The notes: generated by a model from the letters alone, not told the origin. A stretch of 55,555 nucleotides of DNA from Palleronia rufa (GCF_000743715.1 NZ_JQEY01000018.1:156-55710); one strand, 5' to 3'; shown: positions 1 to 9,107, counted from the stretch's first letter. Made by a program: numbers and translations.

Positions 1-192
1 GCGATCTGGCGAAACTGGAGCGGATACCACCGCCGAAGCCGCGTCGAAACCAAGATGCACTGCGTTAAATTGCTGGGGCAGCGCCTCATGGCGCGGGACT
101 TCGACCGACAAGTCGCGGAAGTCCAGGTCCGCATCGCCGTCATGAACGGCTACACCGCCCTTGGCATCCCTGTCACAGAGGCCGTGGGATGA
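1..192 (+). CDS. IS5-family transposase, C-terminal part only
   Basis: The reading frame is open from the first base to a TGA at 190-192 and encodes 63 residues of the transposase C-terminus. It contains the region around the last catalytic acidic residue (RSRVETKM, E being the likely third residue of the DDE triad). By eye it differs from the C-terminus of the transposase at 4403-5335 at about 10 of 63 positions, so the two are related but distinct elements. The N-terminal part lies outside the window. The gene is oriented opposite to the 4403-5335 copy. It is a partial gene because of the window edge; there is no sign of an internal frameshift. Confidence 0.85.
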   Translation, partial: AIWRNWSGYHRRSRVETKMHCVKLLGQRLMARDFDRQVAEVQVRIAVMNGYTALGIPVTEAVG

Positions 193-246
193 ATCCGTCC
201 GGGGAAAGGGGAATCTCGGGTATTAAAAGCTTTGTGCAACAGAGCC
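1..246 (+). mobile_element. Right part of an IS5-family insertion sequence (left part outside window)
   Basis: The first 192 bases encode the C-terminus of a DDE transposase. About 40 bases after its stop lies a terminal sequence, gctttgtgcaacagagcc (229-246), which resembles the end of the complete IS5-family element at 4349-5400. The left part lies before base 1, so intactness cannot be judged. No target duplication can be assessed with one end only. Confidence 0.8.
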
Positions 247-401
247 GATTTTTTACACAAGAGCGATTCGCTGTATAGCGACACAATCCAAGCGATAGTT
301 CGATGTGGCGTATTAGCCTCACGTTAGGGAGCGGGCGATAGGCCTTGGCCATCCCGCGGCGCCCGGTTCGGGACGACCGCATCCTGCCGGAGGTTCGTCC
401 A

Positions 402-902
402 ATGACCGTTGCAAACCTGTTTCTCCTGGCGGCGTCCGGCATCTTTTTCGGGACGGGCCTTGCCGCAGCGCTGGGCGATCTCCGGCGGCGGCGGATCGCC
501 AACCGGCTGGTGCTCGCCTTGGTGCTCGGAGCGCCCATCCTGGTGATCGGAGGGCAGATGGCGCCGTCCGTGTTCGCCGGCGCGCTGGCGCTTTCGGCCA
601 CCATGCTGATGCTGGGCACCATGCTCTTTGCGCGTGGCTGGATCGGCGGCGGCGATGTGAAGCTCATCTGTGCAATGGCGATCTGGTTTCCGCCGGGCGA
701 TGCCCTCTGGTTCGTCTACCTGGCGCTTTTGTTCGGCGGCGTGCTGGCCCTGGCCGTGCTTGCGCTGCGCGTCCTGTCCCGGCGCGGGCTGGTTCCGATC
801 GCCGCGTCGCAGCGTCCGCTGATCGAAGCCACGCTCTGCGTGCCCTACGGCCTATCCATCGTGGCCGCGGGGGCGGTCGTGTTTGTATCTGTATGGCTTT
901 GA
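402..902 (+). CDS. TadV/CpaA-type prepilin peptidase (A24 family)
   Basis: A 166-residue integral membrane aspartic peptidase that would cleave the leader of Flp-type prepilins at the inner membrane. Seen: the two A24 catalytic aspartates, D26 in ALGDLRRRRIAN and D85 in the GxGD motif GGGDVKL, with several hydrophobic segments between and after them. The ATG at 402 is chosen over an in-frame ATG at 345 because GGAGG at 389-393 sits 8 nt upstream and the protein then starts directly with a membrane segment. It lacks the N-methyltransferase domain of long PilD enzymes, as is usual for CpaA/TadV. It opens a row of tad genes, but no Flp pilin gene, its expected substrate, is present nearby. The flanking IS end (to 246) lies about 155 nt upstream, so native promoter DNA may be short. 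Confidence 0.87.
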   Translation: MTVANLFLLAASGIFFGTGLAAALGDLRRRRIANRLVLALVLGAPILVIGGQMAPSVFAGALALSATMLMLGTMLFARGWIGGGDVKLICAMAIWFPPGDALWFVYLALLFGGVLALAVLALRVLSRRGLVPIAASQRPLIEATLCVPYGLSIVAAGAVVFVSVWL

Positions 903-954
903 ATCGAATTCGGTTTTTAAGGCGATGTTATCGTGACGGCGCGATGATCGGGGA

Positions 955-1842
955 ATGTTGAGAATCATCATCCTGCTCGTGGCGCTCGGTGCCGGCGGTC
1001 TCGCCGCCTGGATGTCGGTGCGTTACCTGGGCCAGCAGCCCCAGGTCGTGGAGGTTGCCGTGGACGTGCCCCGGGCCGAGGTTCTGGTGCTGGGGCAGGC
1101 GTTGCCGCGCGGATCCGTCATATCGGCCGATGACCTCCGCTGGCAGCCTCTGCCGATCGAGGGCGTTCCGGAAATGGCGATCCTGCGTGAGGAGCGGCCC
1201 GGCGCGGCGGAAGAGCTCGTCGGACGGGTCGCCCGCGCCGACCTGTTGAAGGGCGACGCCCTGCGCGCCGAAAACCTGGTGGATGGCGGTGCCGGACTGA
1301 TGTCCCTGGTCCTTCGACCCGGAATGCGCGCGGTCGGTGTCCGCATCACCGAGGACAATACCGCCGGCGGTTTCATCCTGCCGGATGACAAGGTCGATAT
1401 CCTGCATACGGTCGTGCGCGACGTCGATGGCGACGGTCAGGCGACCGGGCTCAGCCGCACGATCCTCACCAATGTGCGGGTCTTGGCCATCGGGCAGACC
1501 TCCGCCCGGAGTGCCGCGAAGAATGTCGAGACCGGCGCCACGGTCAGGCCGGGATCGGACGTGACCGCCTTCGGCGATACGGCAACCGTCGAACTCACGC
1601 CCGAACAGGCAGAGATCCTGACGGCCGCCCAGTCCTCCGGTGCGCTATCGCTGTCGCTGCGCGCCGTTTCGGATTTCGGAGATACCGCAATCGGCGCGGA
1701 TGCGATCATCGAGGCGACCGGCTCGGACCGAAAACAAGCTGAGGCGTCGGGGGCCGCTCGCGGAAAGGGCCCTCAGCCGGGGCCGGGATCCGTCAGGGTC
1801 ATCGACGGAGGAGAAATCCGCACCGTGAGCCTTCAAAACTGA
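955..1842 (+). CDS. cpaB: Flp pilus assembly protein CpaB (RcpC)
   Basis: A 295-residue periplasmic pilus-assembly protein, anchored by an N-terminal hydrophobic segment (about residues 2-18). An SAF-like domain follows (about residues 45-70, around QALPRGSVISADDL), and then the RcpC/CpaB domain with the typical LRPGMRAVGVRITEDN stretch and a D-K-V-D-I-L segment. In known Tad systems CpaB works with the secretin CpaC/RcpA at the outer membrane. The secretin gene would normally follow cpaB, but here the next gene is cpaE/tadZ, so rcpA is missing at this locus. The C-terminal 40 residues are Gly/Pro/charge-rich and probably disordered. The start ATG is 52 nt after the prepilin peptidase stop. 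Confidence 0.85.
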   Translation: MLRIIILLVALGAGGLAAWMSVRYLGQQPQVVEVAVDVPRAEVLVLGQALPRGSVISADDLRWQPLPIEGVPEMAILREERPGAAEELVGRVARADLLKGDALRAENLVDGGAGLMSLVLRPGMRAVGVRITEDNTAGGFILPDDKVDILHTVVRDVDGDGQATGLSRTILTNVRVLAIGQTSARSAAKNVETGATVRPGSDVTAFGDTATVELTPEQAEILTAAQSSGALSLSLRAVSDFGDTAIGADAIIEATGSDRKQAEASGAARGKGPQPGPGSVRVIDGGEIRTVSLQN

Positions 1843-1886
1843 TGCTCGGACCCGCCAGAGGGCAGCGCCCGAAAGGAAGATAGACG

Positions 1887-3149
1887 ATGAGCAAGTTCGA
1901 GAAGATCGATACGGCAACGGCTCCGGCGGTTCCGGAACTCAGGCCTGCCGTGTTCATGCCGCAGATCACCGTGGGGGCATTTCCAATCCTCGACGAAACC
2001 CGCGACACGCTTGCGGCCGTGATCGCCGATCGGCGCATGTCACGGGTTACGCTGGGCTGTGAGATTGGGGGACTCGACACGGCGATCCGGAAGTACGCTG
2101 AGGAGCTCACCCCGAAGCTCTTGCTCATAGAGGTTGAGGACAGTTCCGAAACATTGATGACGAAGCTCGACCGTCTGGCCGCGCTCTGCCCGCCCGAAAC
2201 GATCGTGGTCCTGCTGGGTGCTTGCAACGACGTCACACTCTACCGGGATCTCAAGCGCAGAGGGATCGCCGAATACCTGCTGACGCCGGTTACCGCGCTT
2301 GGCCTGATCAATGCGCTCGGCGACGTTCTGAACGACGAGAGCGTGGATCGTCGCGCCCCGGTCACGGCGTTCTTCGGCGCTCGGGGCGGGTGCGGAACAT
2401 CGACGCTTGCGCAGAACGTCGCCTGGGAGCTGGCGCACAGGTGCGATACCTCGGTGATGCTGATCGACTTCGACATTGCCTCCGGGACATCGGCGCTGCG
2501 CCTCGATCTCGAAGGGCCCGGCACGGTCGTCACCGCGCTGGACGAAGGCGACCGGCTCGACATGGCGGTGCTCGACCGAATGCTTCTGCGCAAGGGGTCC
2601 CGGTTTGCCCTGCTCCCATCTCCAGCAGATCTTGCGGATGTGGGCGATTATCAGACCGCCGACTTGCGGCGGGTCGTCGATGTCGCCCGGCAGACGACGT
2701 CGCATGTGGTTCTGGACCTGCCGTCGGGCTGGTCGCGCTACGTGCAGGGCTTCCTGGACCTCGCCGACACGACGATGATTGTCGCAACGCCGGATCTGGT
2801 GTCGCTGCGAAACTGCGGCAAGATTGTGCAGGGCATGCGCCGGGCGCGGCCGAACGACGCCGCGCCGCGCCTGGTGCTGTCACAAGTGGCCGTACCCCGC
2901 AGCCAGCAGATTTCGCCTGAGAAATTCGCAAAATGCGTGGGCATTCCTGTGCACGAGCAAATCGCCTTTGACGCAGCGGCATTCAGTAAGGCCGAAAACG
3001 AAGGACGTCCAGTATCGGACAGCGCGCCCAAAAGCATCGCGGCCAAACAGATCGTCTCCCTGACCAGGTCTCTGAGCAGTCAGGGAGCGGCGAAACCCTG
3101 GTCCGGGCACCGTCGCCTGCTTCCAAATCTGCGGGGATTGTTCTCATGA
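1887..3149 (+). CDS. CpaE/TadZ-like pilus localisation ATPase
   Basis: A 420-residue protein of the MinD/ParA-like CpaE/TadZ family, which places the Tad secretion machine at a cell site. The N-terminal about 150 residues resemble an atypical receiver domain (EYLLTPVTALGLINAL). From about residue 163 comes a deviant Walker A motif, GARGGCGTST, in which the signature lysine position is arginine. This substitution is common in TadZ proteins and suggests weak or altered ATP hydrolysis. A second motif, MLIDFDIASGT, matches the switch/Walker A' region. The stop overlaps the next start (ATGA, 3146-3149), so the genes are probably translationally coupled. An AGGAAG sequence lies just upstream of the start. 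Confidence 0.85.
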   Translation: MSKFEKIDTATAPAVPELRPAVFMPQITVGAFPILDETRDTLAAVIADRRMSRVTLGCEIGGLDTAIRKYAEELTPKLLLIEVEDSSETLMTKLDRLAALCPPETIVVLLGACNDVTLYRDLKRRGIAEYLLTPVTALGLINALGDVLNDESVDRRAPVTAFFGARGGCGTSTLAQNVAWELAHRCDTSVMLIDFDIASGTSALRLDLEGPGTVVTALDEGDRLDMAVLDRMLLRKGSRFALLPSPADLADVGDYQTADLRRVVDVARQTTSHVVLDLPSGWSRYVQGFLDLADTTMIVATPDLVSLRNCGKIVQGMRRARPNDAAPRLVLSQVAVPRSQQISPEKFAKCVGIPVHEQIAFDAAAFSKAENEGRPVSDSAPKSIAAKQIVSLTRSLSSQGAAKPWSGHRRLLPNLRGLFS

Positions 3150-3619
3150 CCTCAACTGCGAAGACCAATCCTGGTGTCCGGCTTCTGAACCGGATTGCGG
3201 AAGATCGCCGAGGCGGTTCAGCGGTCGAATTCGGGCTTATCGCGCCGATGATGCTGGCGGGGCTCCTCGGTGTGGTCGACGTCGGGGGGGCTGTGAACGA
3301 GCGAATCAAGCTGGACGCGATCCTTCGGGCCGGTGCCCTGGTCGCCATGACAGACCCCGGCGCAGCGGCTGTCAGCGACACGCTCAGTGTCGTCGACGCC
3401 GGACAGGGAGCGACCGACCAACGCGCGAGCCTCACGCTCGATGTTCAGCGCTACTGCGCTTGTCCTGGCGATACAGGGGCGACAGTGGCGTGCAGCACGA
3501 CCTGCCCCGGCGCTCAACCGACCGCGATCTTCTATCGGCTTAGCACCGGTACGACCTATGACGGAATGGTCCTACCACGCATCAGCCTAGGCGCGGAAAG
3601 CCGGGTAAGAATTCGATGA
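3146..3619 (+). CDS. TadE-like pseudopilin
   Basis: A 157-residue TadE-family protein. The N-terminal basic stretch ends in RRGGSAVEFGLIAPMML, which carries the Gly/Ser-x-x-x-Glu prepilin-type processing signal typical of TadE (cleavage before a hydrophobic helix with E at +5). The exported C-terminal part contains a cluster of four cysteines (CACPGDTGATVACSTTC region, around residues 104-120), which could form disulfides in the periplasm. It overlaps tadZ upstream and the next tadE-like gene downstream (ATGA at 3616-3619), giving a three-gene translationally coupled block. In Tad systems the prepilin peptidase processes TadE pseudopilins, and that enzyme is encoded at 402-902. Confidence 0.8.
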   Translation: MTSTAKTNPGVRLLNRIAEDRRGGSAVEFGLIAPMMLAGLLGVVDVGGAVNERIKLDAILRAGALVAMTDPGAAAVSDTLSVVDAGQGATDQRASLTLDVQRYCACPGDTGATVACSTTCPGAQPTAIFYRLSTGTTYDGMVLPRISLGAESRVRIR

Positions 3620-4020
3620 TACGCGCCTTTCGGGCAGCGCGCTGCCTGCTACGTGACAGGATCGGCGGATCTGCACTGGAATTTGCGCTCGTCGCGATGC
3701 CGTTCGTTCTGGTGCTGCTCGGAACACTCGAATTTGCCCGACTGGTGTTTTATCAGAATGCCCTTGCCAATGCGACGACGGCCGCGGCACGGATTTTGCT
3801 GCTCGACACGACCGCGACACCAGAGACTTTGAAGCAGTACATCGCCGCCCGAATCCTGAACGCAGATCCGGATCGGCTTACGGTGACGTTTTCCGATGCG
3901 TCAGACGGCGGGGTCACCTATCGCACGATCGCGACCACCTATGCGTTCGACTTTGTCGCCTCGACCCTATTCGACTTTGAAATCACCGTGGGGAACGATA
4001 CCAAGGTGCCAATTTTCTAG
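3616..4020 (+). CDS. TadE/TadG-like pseudopilin
   Basis: A 134-residue protein with a basic N-terminus followed by GGSALEFALVAMPFVLVLLGTLEFAR, the characteristic TadE signal and hydrophobic helix (residues about 17-42). A small periplasmic domain follows. It starts in the stop codon of the preceding tadE-like gene and is the last tad gene here. In complete loci the ATPase CpaF/TadA and the membrane proteins TadB and TadC accompany such genes; none lies in the window. After its stop at 4020, DNA up to the transposase fragment at 4234 shows no gene. Confidence 0.8.
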   Translation: MIRAFRAARCLLRDRIGGSALEFALVAMPFVLVLLGTLEFARLVFYQNALANATTAAARILLLDTTATPETLKQYIAARILNADPDRLTVTFSDASDGGVTYRTIATTYAFDFVASTLFDFEITVGNDTKVPIF

Positions 4021-4233
4021 CTGTTTAGCCAACGTCATTCGGGGGCGGTGGCCTTGCGGCGGATGGTATGACTGGTTTCTCGCAATAGGGTCTTCGTATC
4101 GGATCTGGCAGTGACGCCGGTCGCCCCGTCGACAGAGTCGCAGGCGATCAGACGGAGGTTTGGATGTCCGCTCAGCTTCGGCGCGGCAGCCAGTGCGAAT
4201 TCGGTCTAGGGCGGCCGGTGCTGTCGGTCGGCT

Positions 4234-4348
4234 ATGTCGCACAAAAAGACCCGCATGAGAGAACCGACATCGCCTGACTTGAAGGCGCCGAAGCGCCGCG
4301 GGTCGCTGACGATCTGGTTCAATCCAGAGATGGACTGGGGTGCCGACC
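4234..4348 (+). pseudogene. 5' fragment of a second IS5-family transposase, cut by the IS at 4349
   Basis: From the ATG at 4234 about 38 residues are encoded, including KRRGSLTIWFNPEMDW. This aligns with the N-terminus of the intact transposase at 4403-5335 (KQRGSLTIWFDPDMVW). The similarity stops exactly where the inverted repeat of the next element begins (4349). No continuation of this transposase is found after that element's right end at 5400. The simplest reading is an older IS disrupted by insertion of, or recombination with, the newer element, followed by loss of the rest. Confidence 0.75.
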
Positions 4349-4367
4349 GGCTTTGTTGCGCAAAGAC
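4349..4367 (+). repeat. IS terminal inverted repeat, left
   Basis: The sequence ggctttgttgcgcaaagac is the exact reverse complement of 5382-5400. Confidence 0.93.
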
Positions 4368-4402
4368 CGTAAATCCCGGACTTCCCCTTTCCCCGGACGC
4401 AC

Positions 4403-5335
4403 TTATCCCACAGGCTCTGTGATGGGTATGCCGAGCGCGGTGTAGCCGTTCAGCACGGCGGCGCGGATCTGAAGTTCGGCGACCTGGCGATCGAAGTCGC
4501 GCGCCATGATGCTCTGCCCCAGTAGCTTCACGCAATGCATCTTCGTCTCGGCGCGGCTCCGGCGGTGGTATCCGCTCCATTTTCGCCAGATGGCGCGGCC
4601 GAGGTATCTCGATGCGCGCAGAGCCTCGTTCCGGGCAATGGCGGCTGGGGTTGATGGCTTCCACGGCTTGGCATTCTTGCGCGGCGGTATGACGGCATGG
4701 GCGCCGCGGTCGGCGACGGCGTCATGGCACTTGCGCGTATCGTAGGCTCCGTCAGCGGTGATCGATCCGATCTCCACGCCGGCGGGGATCTGGTTGAGCA
4801 ACTCGGGCAGCATGGGCGCGTCCCCGACGTTGCTTCCGGTGATCTCGATGGCTCGGATCTCCAGCGTCTGTTCGTCGACGCCGATGTGGATCTTGCGCCA
4901 TAGACGGCGTTTCGCGCCGCCATGCTTGCGGGCGTTCCACTCGCCTTCACCCTCTGCCTTGATGCCGGTGCTGTCGATCAACAGGTTCAGCGGCCCATCT
5001 GAGCCGCGGTAGGGAATAGTCACGGACAAGGTCTTCTGGCGCCGGCTCAGTGTGCTGAAGTCGGGCACCGCCCAGTCGAGGCCGACCAGGCGCAGGAGGC
5101 TTTCAATGAACCCGGTCGTCTGTCGGAGCGCCATGCCGAAAAGGACTTTCATCGTCAGGCATGTCTGGATCGCGGCGTCGCTATATAACGGCTGCCGGCC
5201 TCGCTTGCCGGTCGGCGGCGGCACCCAGACCATGTCCGGATCGAACCAGATCGTCAGGGAACCACGCTGCTTCAGCGCTTCGTTGTAGGCCGGCCAGTTC
5301 TTTGTCTTGTAGCTCGGCGGGATCGGTCTGCTCAT
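4403..5335 (-). CDS. IS5-family transposase, intact
   Basis: A 310-residue DDE transposase that cuts and joins the ends of its own IS. Seen: the first catalytic aspartate in LLIDSTGIKAEGEGEW, the second in SITADGAYDTRKCHD, and the glutamate in the RSRAETKM helix with the conserved Y(2)R(3)E(6)K spacing around it. Its length matches the family (IS903 transposase is about 307 residues). It fills most of the 1052-bp element, leaving 65 nt before the start and 54 nt after the stop. No frameshift or internal stop is visible, so it may still be active. The transposase fragment at the window start is similar but not identical. Confidence 0.93.
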   Translation of the reverse strand: MSRPIPPSYKTKNWPAYNEALKQRGSLTIWFDPDMVWVPPPTGKRGRQPLYSDAAIQTCLTMKVLFGMALRQTTGFIESLLRLVGLDWAVPDFSTLSRRQKTLSVTIPYRGSDGPLNLLIDSTGIKAEGEGEWNARKHGGAKRRLWRKIHIGVDEQTLEIRAIEITGSNVGDAPMLPELLNQIPAGVEIGSITADGAYDTRKCHDAVADRGAHAVIPPRKNAKPWKPSTPAAIARNEALRASRYLGRAIWRKWSGYHRRSRAETKMHCVKLLGQSIMARDFDRQVAELQIRAAVLNGYTALGIPITEPVG

Positions 5336-5381
5336 GCAGGACAGCTACCACGCTGGATTCACGAGATGAATCCCTCACCCA

Positions 5382-5400
5382 GTCTTTGCGCAACAAAGCC
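5382..5400 (+). repeat. IS terminal inverted repeat, right
   Basis: The sequence gtctttgcgcaacaaagcc is the exact reverse complement of 4349-4367. Confidence 0.93.
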
Positions 5401-5505
5401 ACATCGCGGGCTCTTCAGGGATACGTTTCGCTGCCACAGGCGTCTTGCAGGACAAACCGACGCGCGGCTTTGACACCCGAAGGCTGTCGCTGGATGTTGG
5501 TGCGC

Positions 5506-6663
5506 ATGAGTCGCTTTACCCCTGATTCTGACGACCTGGCCCATGCCACCCGTCTGCGGCGCAGGCTGCACCGCAACCCCGAGCTTTCCGGGCGGGAGGC
5601 CGGGACGGCCCGTCTGATCGCCGCCGAAATGCGTGCTTCGGGTGCGGATGAGGTTCTGACCGGGTTGGGCGGTCACGGCGTTGCGGCGGTATTCGGGACC
5701 GGACCGGGGCGGCGGGTGCTGATCCGGGCCGAGCTCGACGCGCTTCCGATCCCCGAAGAGACCGGCGCGGCCCACGCGTCCGAGGTGCCGGGCGTCGCGC
5801 ACCTGTGCGGCCATGACGGCCACATGGCGATTCTCGTGGCGCTGGCCCGGGCCCTGGGGCGCGACCGGCCGGACGGTGCGGCGATTCTGCTGTTCCAGCC
5901 GGCCGAGGAGGACGGTGCCGGCGCTCGTGCCGTTCTCGCCGATCCGCGGACCGCCGGACTGCGCCCGGATCTGGTTGTGTCGCTCCATAACCTTCCGGGG
6001 TTGCCTCTTGGCCATGTGTCGCTCGCCGCCGGTCCGATGGCCTGTGCGTCACGTGGGATGCGCGTGCGCCTCAAGGGGCGTGCGGCTCATGCGTCGCAGC
6101 CCGAAACAGGTGTTTCACCCCGTATGGCGGTGGTCGATCTGCTGCAATCGCTGCCCGCGCTTGGCTCCGAGGCGCCTTTCCCGGACGACGATTTCGCCCT
6201 TGTGACCGTCGCCCGGGTCGCCATGGGGCAGAAGGCGTTCGGCGTCTCCCCCGGAGAGGCGGAGGTCTGGGCGACGCTGCGCTGCCTTCACGACGACCGG
6301 ATGGCGGCGCTGGTCCGCCGCGCGGAAACGCTGGTCCGAAAGGCTGCTGCTGCCGCCGGCGTGACCCCCGCGATCGACTATCAGGAGGTCTTTTCTGCCG
6401 CCACCAACCACCCCGCCGCGGTGGCCGCCCTTCGCGGGGCGCTGGACGATTTGGGCGTGGCCCACGGACCCACGGGCCAACCCTGGCGTCCGTCTGAGGA
6501 TTTCGGACTGCTGTCCCGGCTCGGCCCCGCCGCCATGCTCTTTCTGGGGTCGGGGCAGCTGCAACCGCCCCTGCACGACCCGCAATTCGACTTTCCAGAC
6601 GCCTTGATCGCCCACGGCGCGGCGATCTGGGCGCGGCTTATCGAGCGGGATCAGAGCACGTAG
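5506..6663 (+). CDS. M20-family amidohydrolase (aminoacylase/hippurate hydrolase-like)
   Basis: A 385-residue cytoplasmic metallopeptidase-fold amidohydrolase that would remove an acyl or similar group from an N-substituted amino acid. Seen: [14 protein letters not shown] near the N-terminus, the metal-binding [10 protein letters not shown], the [11 protein letters not shown] segment with the catalytic/metal glutamates, and [11 protein letters not shown]; these are hallmark blocks of the M20D group. The exact substrate cannot be read from sequence. ATG 5506 is preferred to the ATG at 5494 because it starts with the usual short N-terminus; neither has a strong ribosome-binding site. The upstream 105 nt begin at the IS end, so its original promoter may have been displaced. 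Its stop overlaps the 3' end of hslU by 13 nt, tail to tail. Confidence 0.88.
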   Translation: MSRFTPDSDDLAHATRLRRRLHRNPELSGREAGTARLIAAEMRASGADEVLTGLGGHGVAAVFGTGPGRRVLIRAELDALPIPEETGAAHASEVPGVAHLCGHDGHMAILVALARALGRDRPDGAAILLFQPAEEDGAGARAVLADPRTAGLRPDLVVSLHNLPGLPLGHVSLAAGPMACASRGMRVRLKGRAAHASQPETGVSPRMAVVDLLQSLPALGSEAPFPDDDFALVTVARVAMGQKAFGVSPGEAEVWATLRCLHDDRMAALVRRAETLVRKAAAAAGVTPAIDYQEVFSAATNHPAAVAALRGALDDLGVAHGPTGQPWRPSEDFGLLSRLGPAAMLFLGSGQLQPPLHDPQFDFPDALIAHGAAIWARLIERDQST

Positions 6664-7958
6664 CGGCTCACATCCACCGACCGCGACAGCTCGCCCAGAT
6701 GTGTCTCGACGAAGGCGGCATCCACCGACACCTCTGTGCCGCCCTTGTCCGGCGCCTCGAACGACAGTTCCTCGAACACCCGCTCCATGACGGTGTAGAG
6801 CCGCCGCGCGCCGATGTTCTCGACCGACTCGTTCACCTCTGCGGCGATGCGGGCCAGGGCGGCGATGCCATCCGCCGTAAAGGCGACGGTCACTTTCTCC
6901 GTGCCCAGAAGGGCGGTGTACTGACGGGTCAGGGCATTGTCCGTCTCGGTCAGGATGCGGATGAAATCCTGTTCGGTGAGCGCGCGAAGCTCCACGCGGA
7001 TCGGCAGGCGTCCCTGCAGTTCTGGCAACAGATCCGATGGCTTGGCCACGTGAAACGCACCCGAGGCGATGAACAGGATATGGTCCGTGCGGACCGACCC
7101 GTACTTTGTCGTCACCACGGTGCCCTCGATCAGCGGCAGCAGATCGCGCTGCACACCCTCACGGCTGACCTCGCCGCCGCGGGCGTCCTGCCTGGCGCAG
7201 ACCTTGTCGATCTCGTCCAGAAAGACAATGCCATTCTGCTCGACCGCCTTCAGCGCTTCCTTTTGGACGCTCTCGTCGTCCAGAAGCTTGTCGGCTTCCT
7301 CTGCCAGCAGGACGTCGTAGCTGTCGGCCACGGTCAGGGTCTTGCGGACGGTGCGGCCCTGGAACGCCTTGCCGAACAGGTCCCCGAGATTCATGCCGCC
7401 GGCCTGTCCGGGCTGCATCCCCGGCATCTCCAGATTGCCAAGCGGGTTCGACGTGTCCTGCACCTCAAGCGTGATTTCCGTGGCGTCCAGCTCACCGGCC
7501 TTGAGCTTCTTGCGGAACATGTCGCGGGTGCCCTCACGCGCGTTTTCTCCCGCGATGGCGTCGATCACCCGGGCCTCCGCGTTGGCTTCGGCACGGGATT
7601 TCACGTCCTCGCGCATGTGGTCGCGGGTCATGGTGATCGCCTGCTCGACCAGGTCGCGGATGATCTGCTCCACGTCGCGGCCGACATACCCGACTTCCGT
7701 GAACTTGGTTGCCTCGACTTTCAGGAACGGCGCGCGGGCCAGCTTGGCCAGCCGGCGCGAGATCTCGGTCTTGCCGACGCCGGTCGGGCCGATCATCAGG
7801 ATGTTCTTGGGATAGACCTCTTCCTGCATCTCCTGTGGCAGTTGCTTGCGCCGCCAGCGGTTCCGGAGCGCCACGGCCACGGCGCGCTTGGCGTCCTTCT
7901 GCCCGATGATGTAGCGGTCCAGCTCCGAGACGATCTCGCGGGGGGTCAGGTCGGTCAT
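6651..7958 (-). CDS. hslU: HslU, ATPase subunit of the HslVU protease
   Basis: A 435-residue AAA+ unfoldase that forms hexameric rings, unfolds substrates and feeds them to the HslV peptidase in the cytoplasm. Seen: the N-terminal [16 protein letters not shown] block, Walker A GPTGVGKT at residues 57-64, the pore-loop motif GYVGRD soon after, the inserted I-domain, Walker [10 protein letters not shown], and the C-terminal tail ending in SRYVL, which docks into HslV. The length is normal. A GAGAGGA ribosome-binding site lies 4 nt before the ATG. It lies downstream of hslV on the same strand with a 180-nt gap, the usual hslVU order, although the gap is larger than in many genomes. Confidence 0.97.
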   Translation of the reverse strand: MTDLTPREIVSELDRYIIGQKDAKRAVAVALRNRWRRKQLPQEMQEEVYPKNILMIGPTGVGKTEISRRLAKLARAPFLKVEATKFTEVGYVGRDVEQIIRDLVEQAITMTRDHMREDVKSRAEANAEARVIDAIAGENAREGTRDMFRKKLKAGELDATEITLEVQDTSNPLGNLEMPGMQPGQAGGMNLGDLFGKAFQGRTVRKTLTVADSYDVLLAEEADKLLDDESVQKEALKAVEQNGIVFLDEIDKVCARQDARGGEVSREGVQRDLLPLIEGTVVTTKYGSVRTDHILFIASGAFHVAKPSDLLPELQGRLPIRVELRALTEQDFIRILTETDNALTRQYTALLGTEKVTVAFTADGIAALARIAAEVNESVENIGARRLYTVMERVFEELSFEAPDKGGTEVSVDAAFVETHLGELSRSVDVSRYVL

Positions 7959-8138
7959 GGGGTCCTCTCGATGTAGATCTGGCAGGTAGCGAGTCCGCCC
8001 GCGGATTTAAAGGCGACCCGTCTCAAGACCGGCGTGGCGTCTTGGGGAAGCGCGCGCCAGCGGGGACAATCTCCGCGCAGACCGCAAATCGCTCCGTGGT
8101 GGCCAGTCCGGCCGCCGCGCGGACGCATCCCGGCGCGG

Positions 8139-8696
8139 CTAGGCCTGCAACGCCTCTACCGTCAGGTTGCCGTTCGTATAGACGCAGATGTCGGAGGCGA
8201 TCTCCATCGCGCGCCGGGCGATGGTTTCTGCATCCATGTCCGTGCCCATGAGCGCGCGGGCGGCGGCCAGCGCGTAGTTGCCGCCAGACCCGATGCCGGC
8301 CACGTCATGCTCTGGCTCCAGCACGTCGCCGGCGCCCGTGATGACATAGAGTTCGCGACCGTCCGAGACGATCAGCATGGCCTCCAGCTTCTGCAGATAC
8401 TTGTCCGTGCGCCAGTCCTTGGCCAGTTCGACGGCCGCACGCTGAAGCTGGCCCGGCGTCGCCTCCAGCTTGGATTCCAGCCGCTCCAGCAGAGCAAAAG
8501 CGTCCGCGGTCGACCCCGCGAACCCGGCAATCACGTCGCTGCCGCCCGGCGACAGCCGCCGCACCTTGCGTGCCGTTCCCTTGATGACCGTGTCGCCCAG
8601 GGACACCTGCCCGTCGCCGGCGATCACCACCTTGCCGCCGCGCCTGACGCCGATGATCGTGGTGCCGTGCCAGCCGGGGAACCTGTCTGAAGCCAT
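8139..8696 (-). CDS. hslV: HslV, peptidase subunit of the HslVU protease
   Basis: A 185-residue N-terminal-threonine peptidase (proteasome beta-like) that forms dodecamers capped by HslU. Seen: [14 protein letters not shown], where the propeptide would be removed to expose Thr12 as nucleophile, and [14 protein letters not shown] further on. The internal ATG at 8696 is preferred to the ATG at 8705, because AAGGGA lies 8-9 nt upstream of the former but directly abuts the latter. Short propeptides of this kind are usual in Alphaproteobacteria, unlike the one-residue Met of E. coli. No heat-shock promoter could be assigned with confidence in the upstream DNA. Confidence 0.96.
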   Translation of the reverse strand: MASDRFPGWHGTTIIGVRRGGKVVIAGDGQVSLGDTVIKGTARKVRRLSPGGSDVIAGFAGSTADAFALLERLESKLEATPGQLQRAAVELAKDWRTDKYLQKLEAMLIVSDGRELYVITGAGDVLEPEHDVAGIGSGGNYALAAARALMGTDMDAETIARRAMEIASDICVYTNGNLTVEALQA

Positions 8697-9107
8697 GTCT
8701 CGCATCCCTTGGGTTTTGCGGGCATATGGGGCCAGAGGGTGCCGTGGACAACAGCCGCCGAAACGCGGAAAGGATCGCGCGGGCGCAGCGCGACCGTCAC
8801 GGGTCCCGATCGGTAGCGCGATGGCGGTCTGGACGGCGCTGGCCGCAGAGATGGGTGCCGATACCGCAGCCAGGCCGTCGGGGGTAGGGAGGCACGCAAG
8901 GGCAAGACGACGTTGCGGACGTAACTGCGTTTCTCGCGAGAGGGTGAGGCACCAACCCGGAAGTCGGGCCGGTCTAGCGGAGCCTGAGCCTCACCACATG
9001 GCCGCGGCTGACCGGCGACACCAGGAAATTGACCGTCTTGCGGGCGCGGCGCCTGCACGGTCTGCGGGCGCTCGCGCGGATCCTCTCGGGGTCAAAGTCC
9101 GAGCGGA
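8697..9107. other. Intergenic region without recognisable gene
   Basis: This 411-nt stretch between the hslV start and the trxA stop, both minus-strand genes, must hold the hslVU promoter. I see no convincing coding frame, tRNA or strong hairpin terminator in it. Confidence 0.5.

Larger units (their letters stand above)
4349..5400 (-). mobile_element. Complete IS5-family (IS903-group-like) insertion sequence, 1052 bp
   Basis: It is bounded by perfect 19-bp terminal inverted repeats and carries one intact transposase on the minus strand. The terminal sequence begins ggctttgttg, as in IS903-type ends, and the 1.05 kb length fits. IS903-group elements usually make 9-bp target duplications. The 9 bases before 4349 (gtgccgacc) and after 5400 (acatcgcgg) do not match, so the flanks have been rearranged or the element did not arrive by simple transposition. 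The left flank is a transposase fragment of a related IS. Confidence 0.9.

Noticed and set aside
4021-4233. Search for a further tad gene after the last tadE.
   Set aside because: Nothing recognisable; frames are short and without features.
8706-9107. Long open frames on both strands across the hslV-trxA spacer.
   Set aside because: GC-rich DNA opens many frames; the translations are Arg/Pro/Ala-rich without domains and one overlaps trxA.
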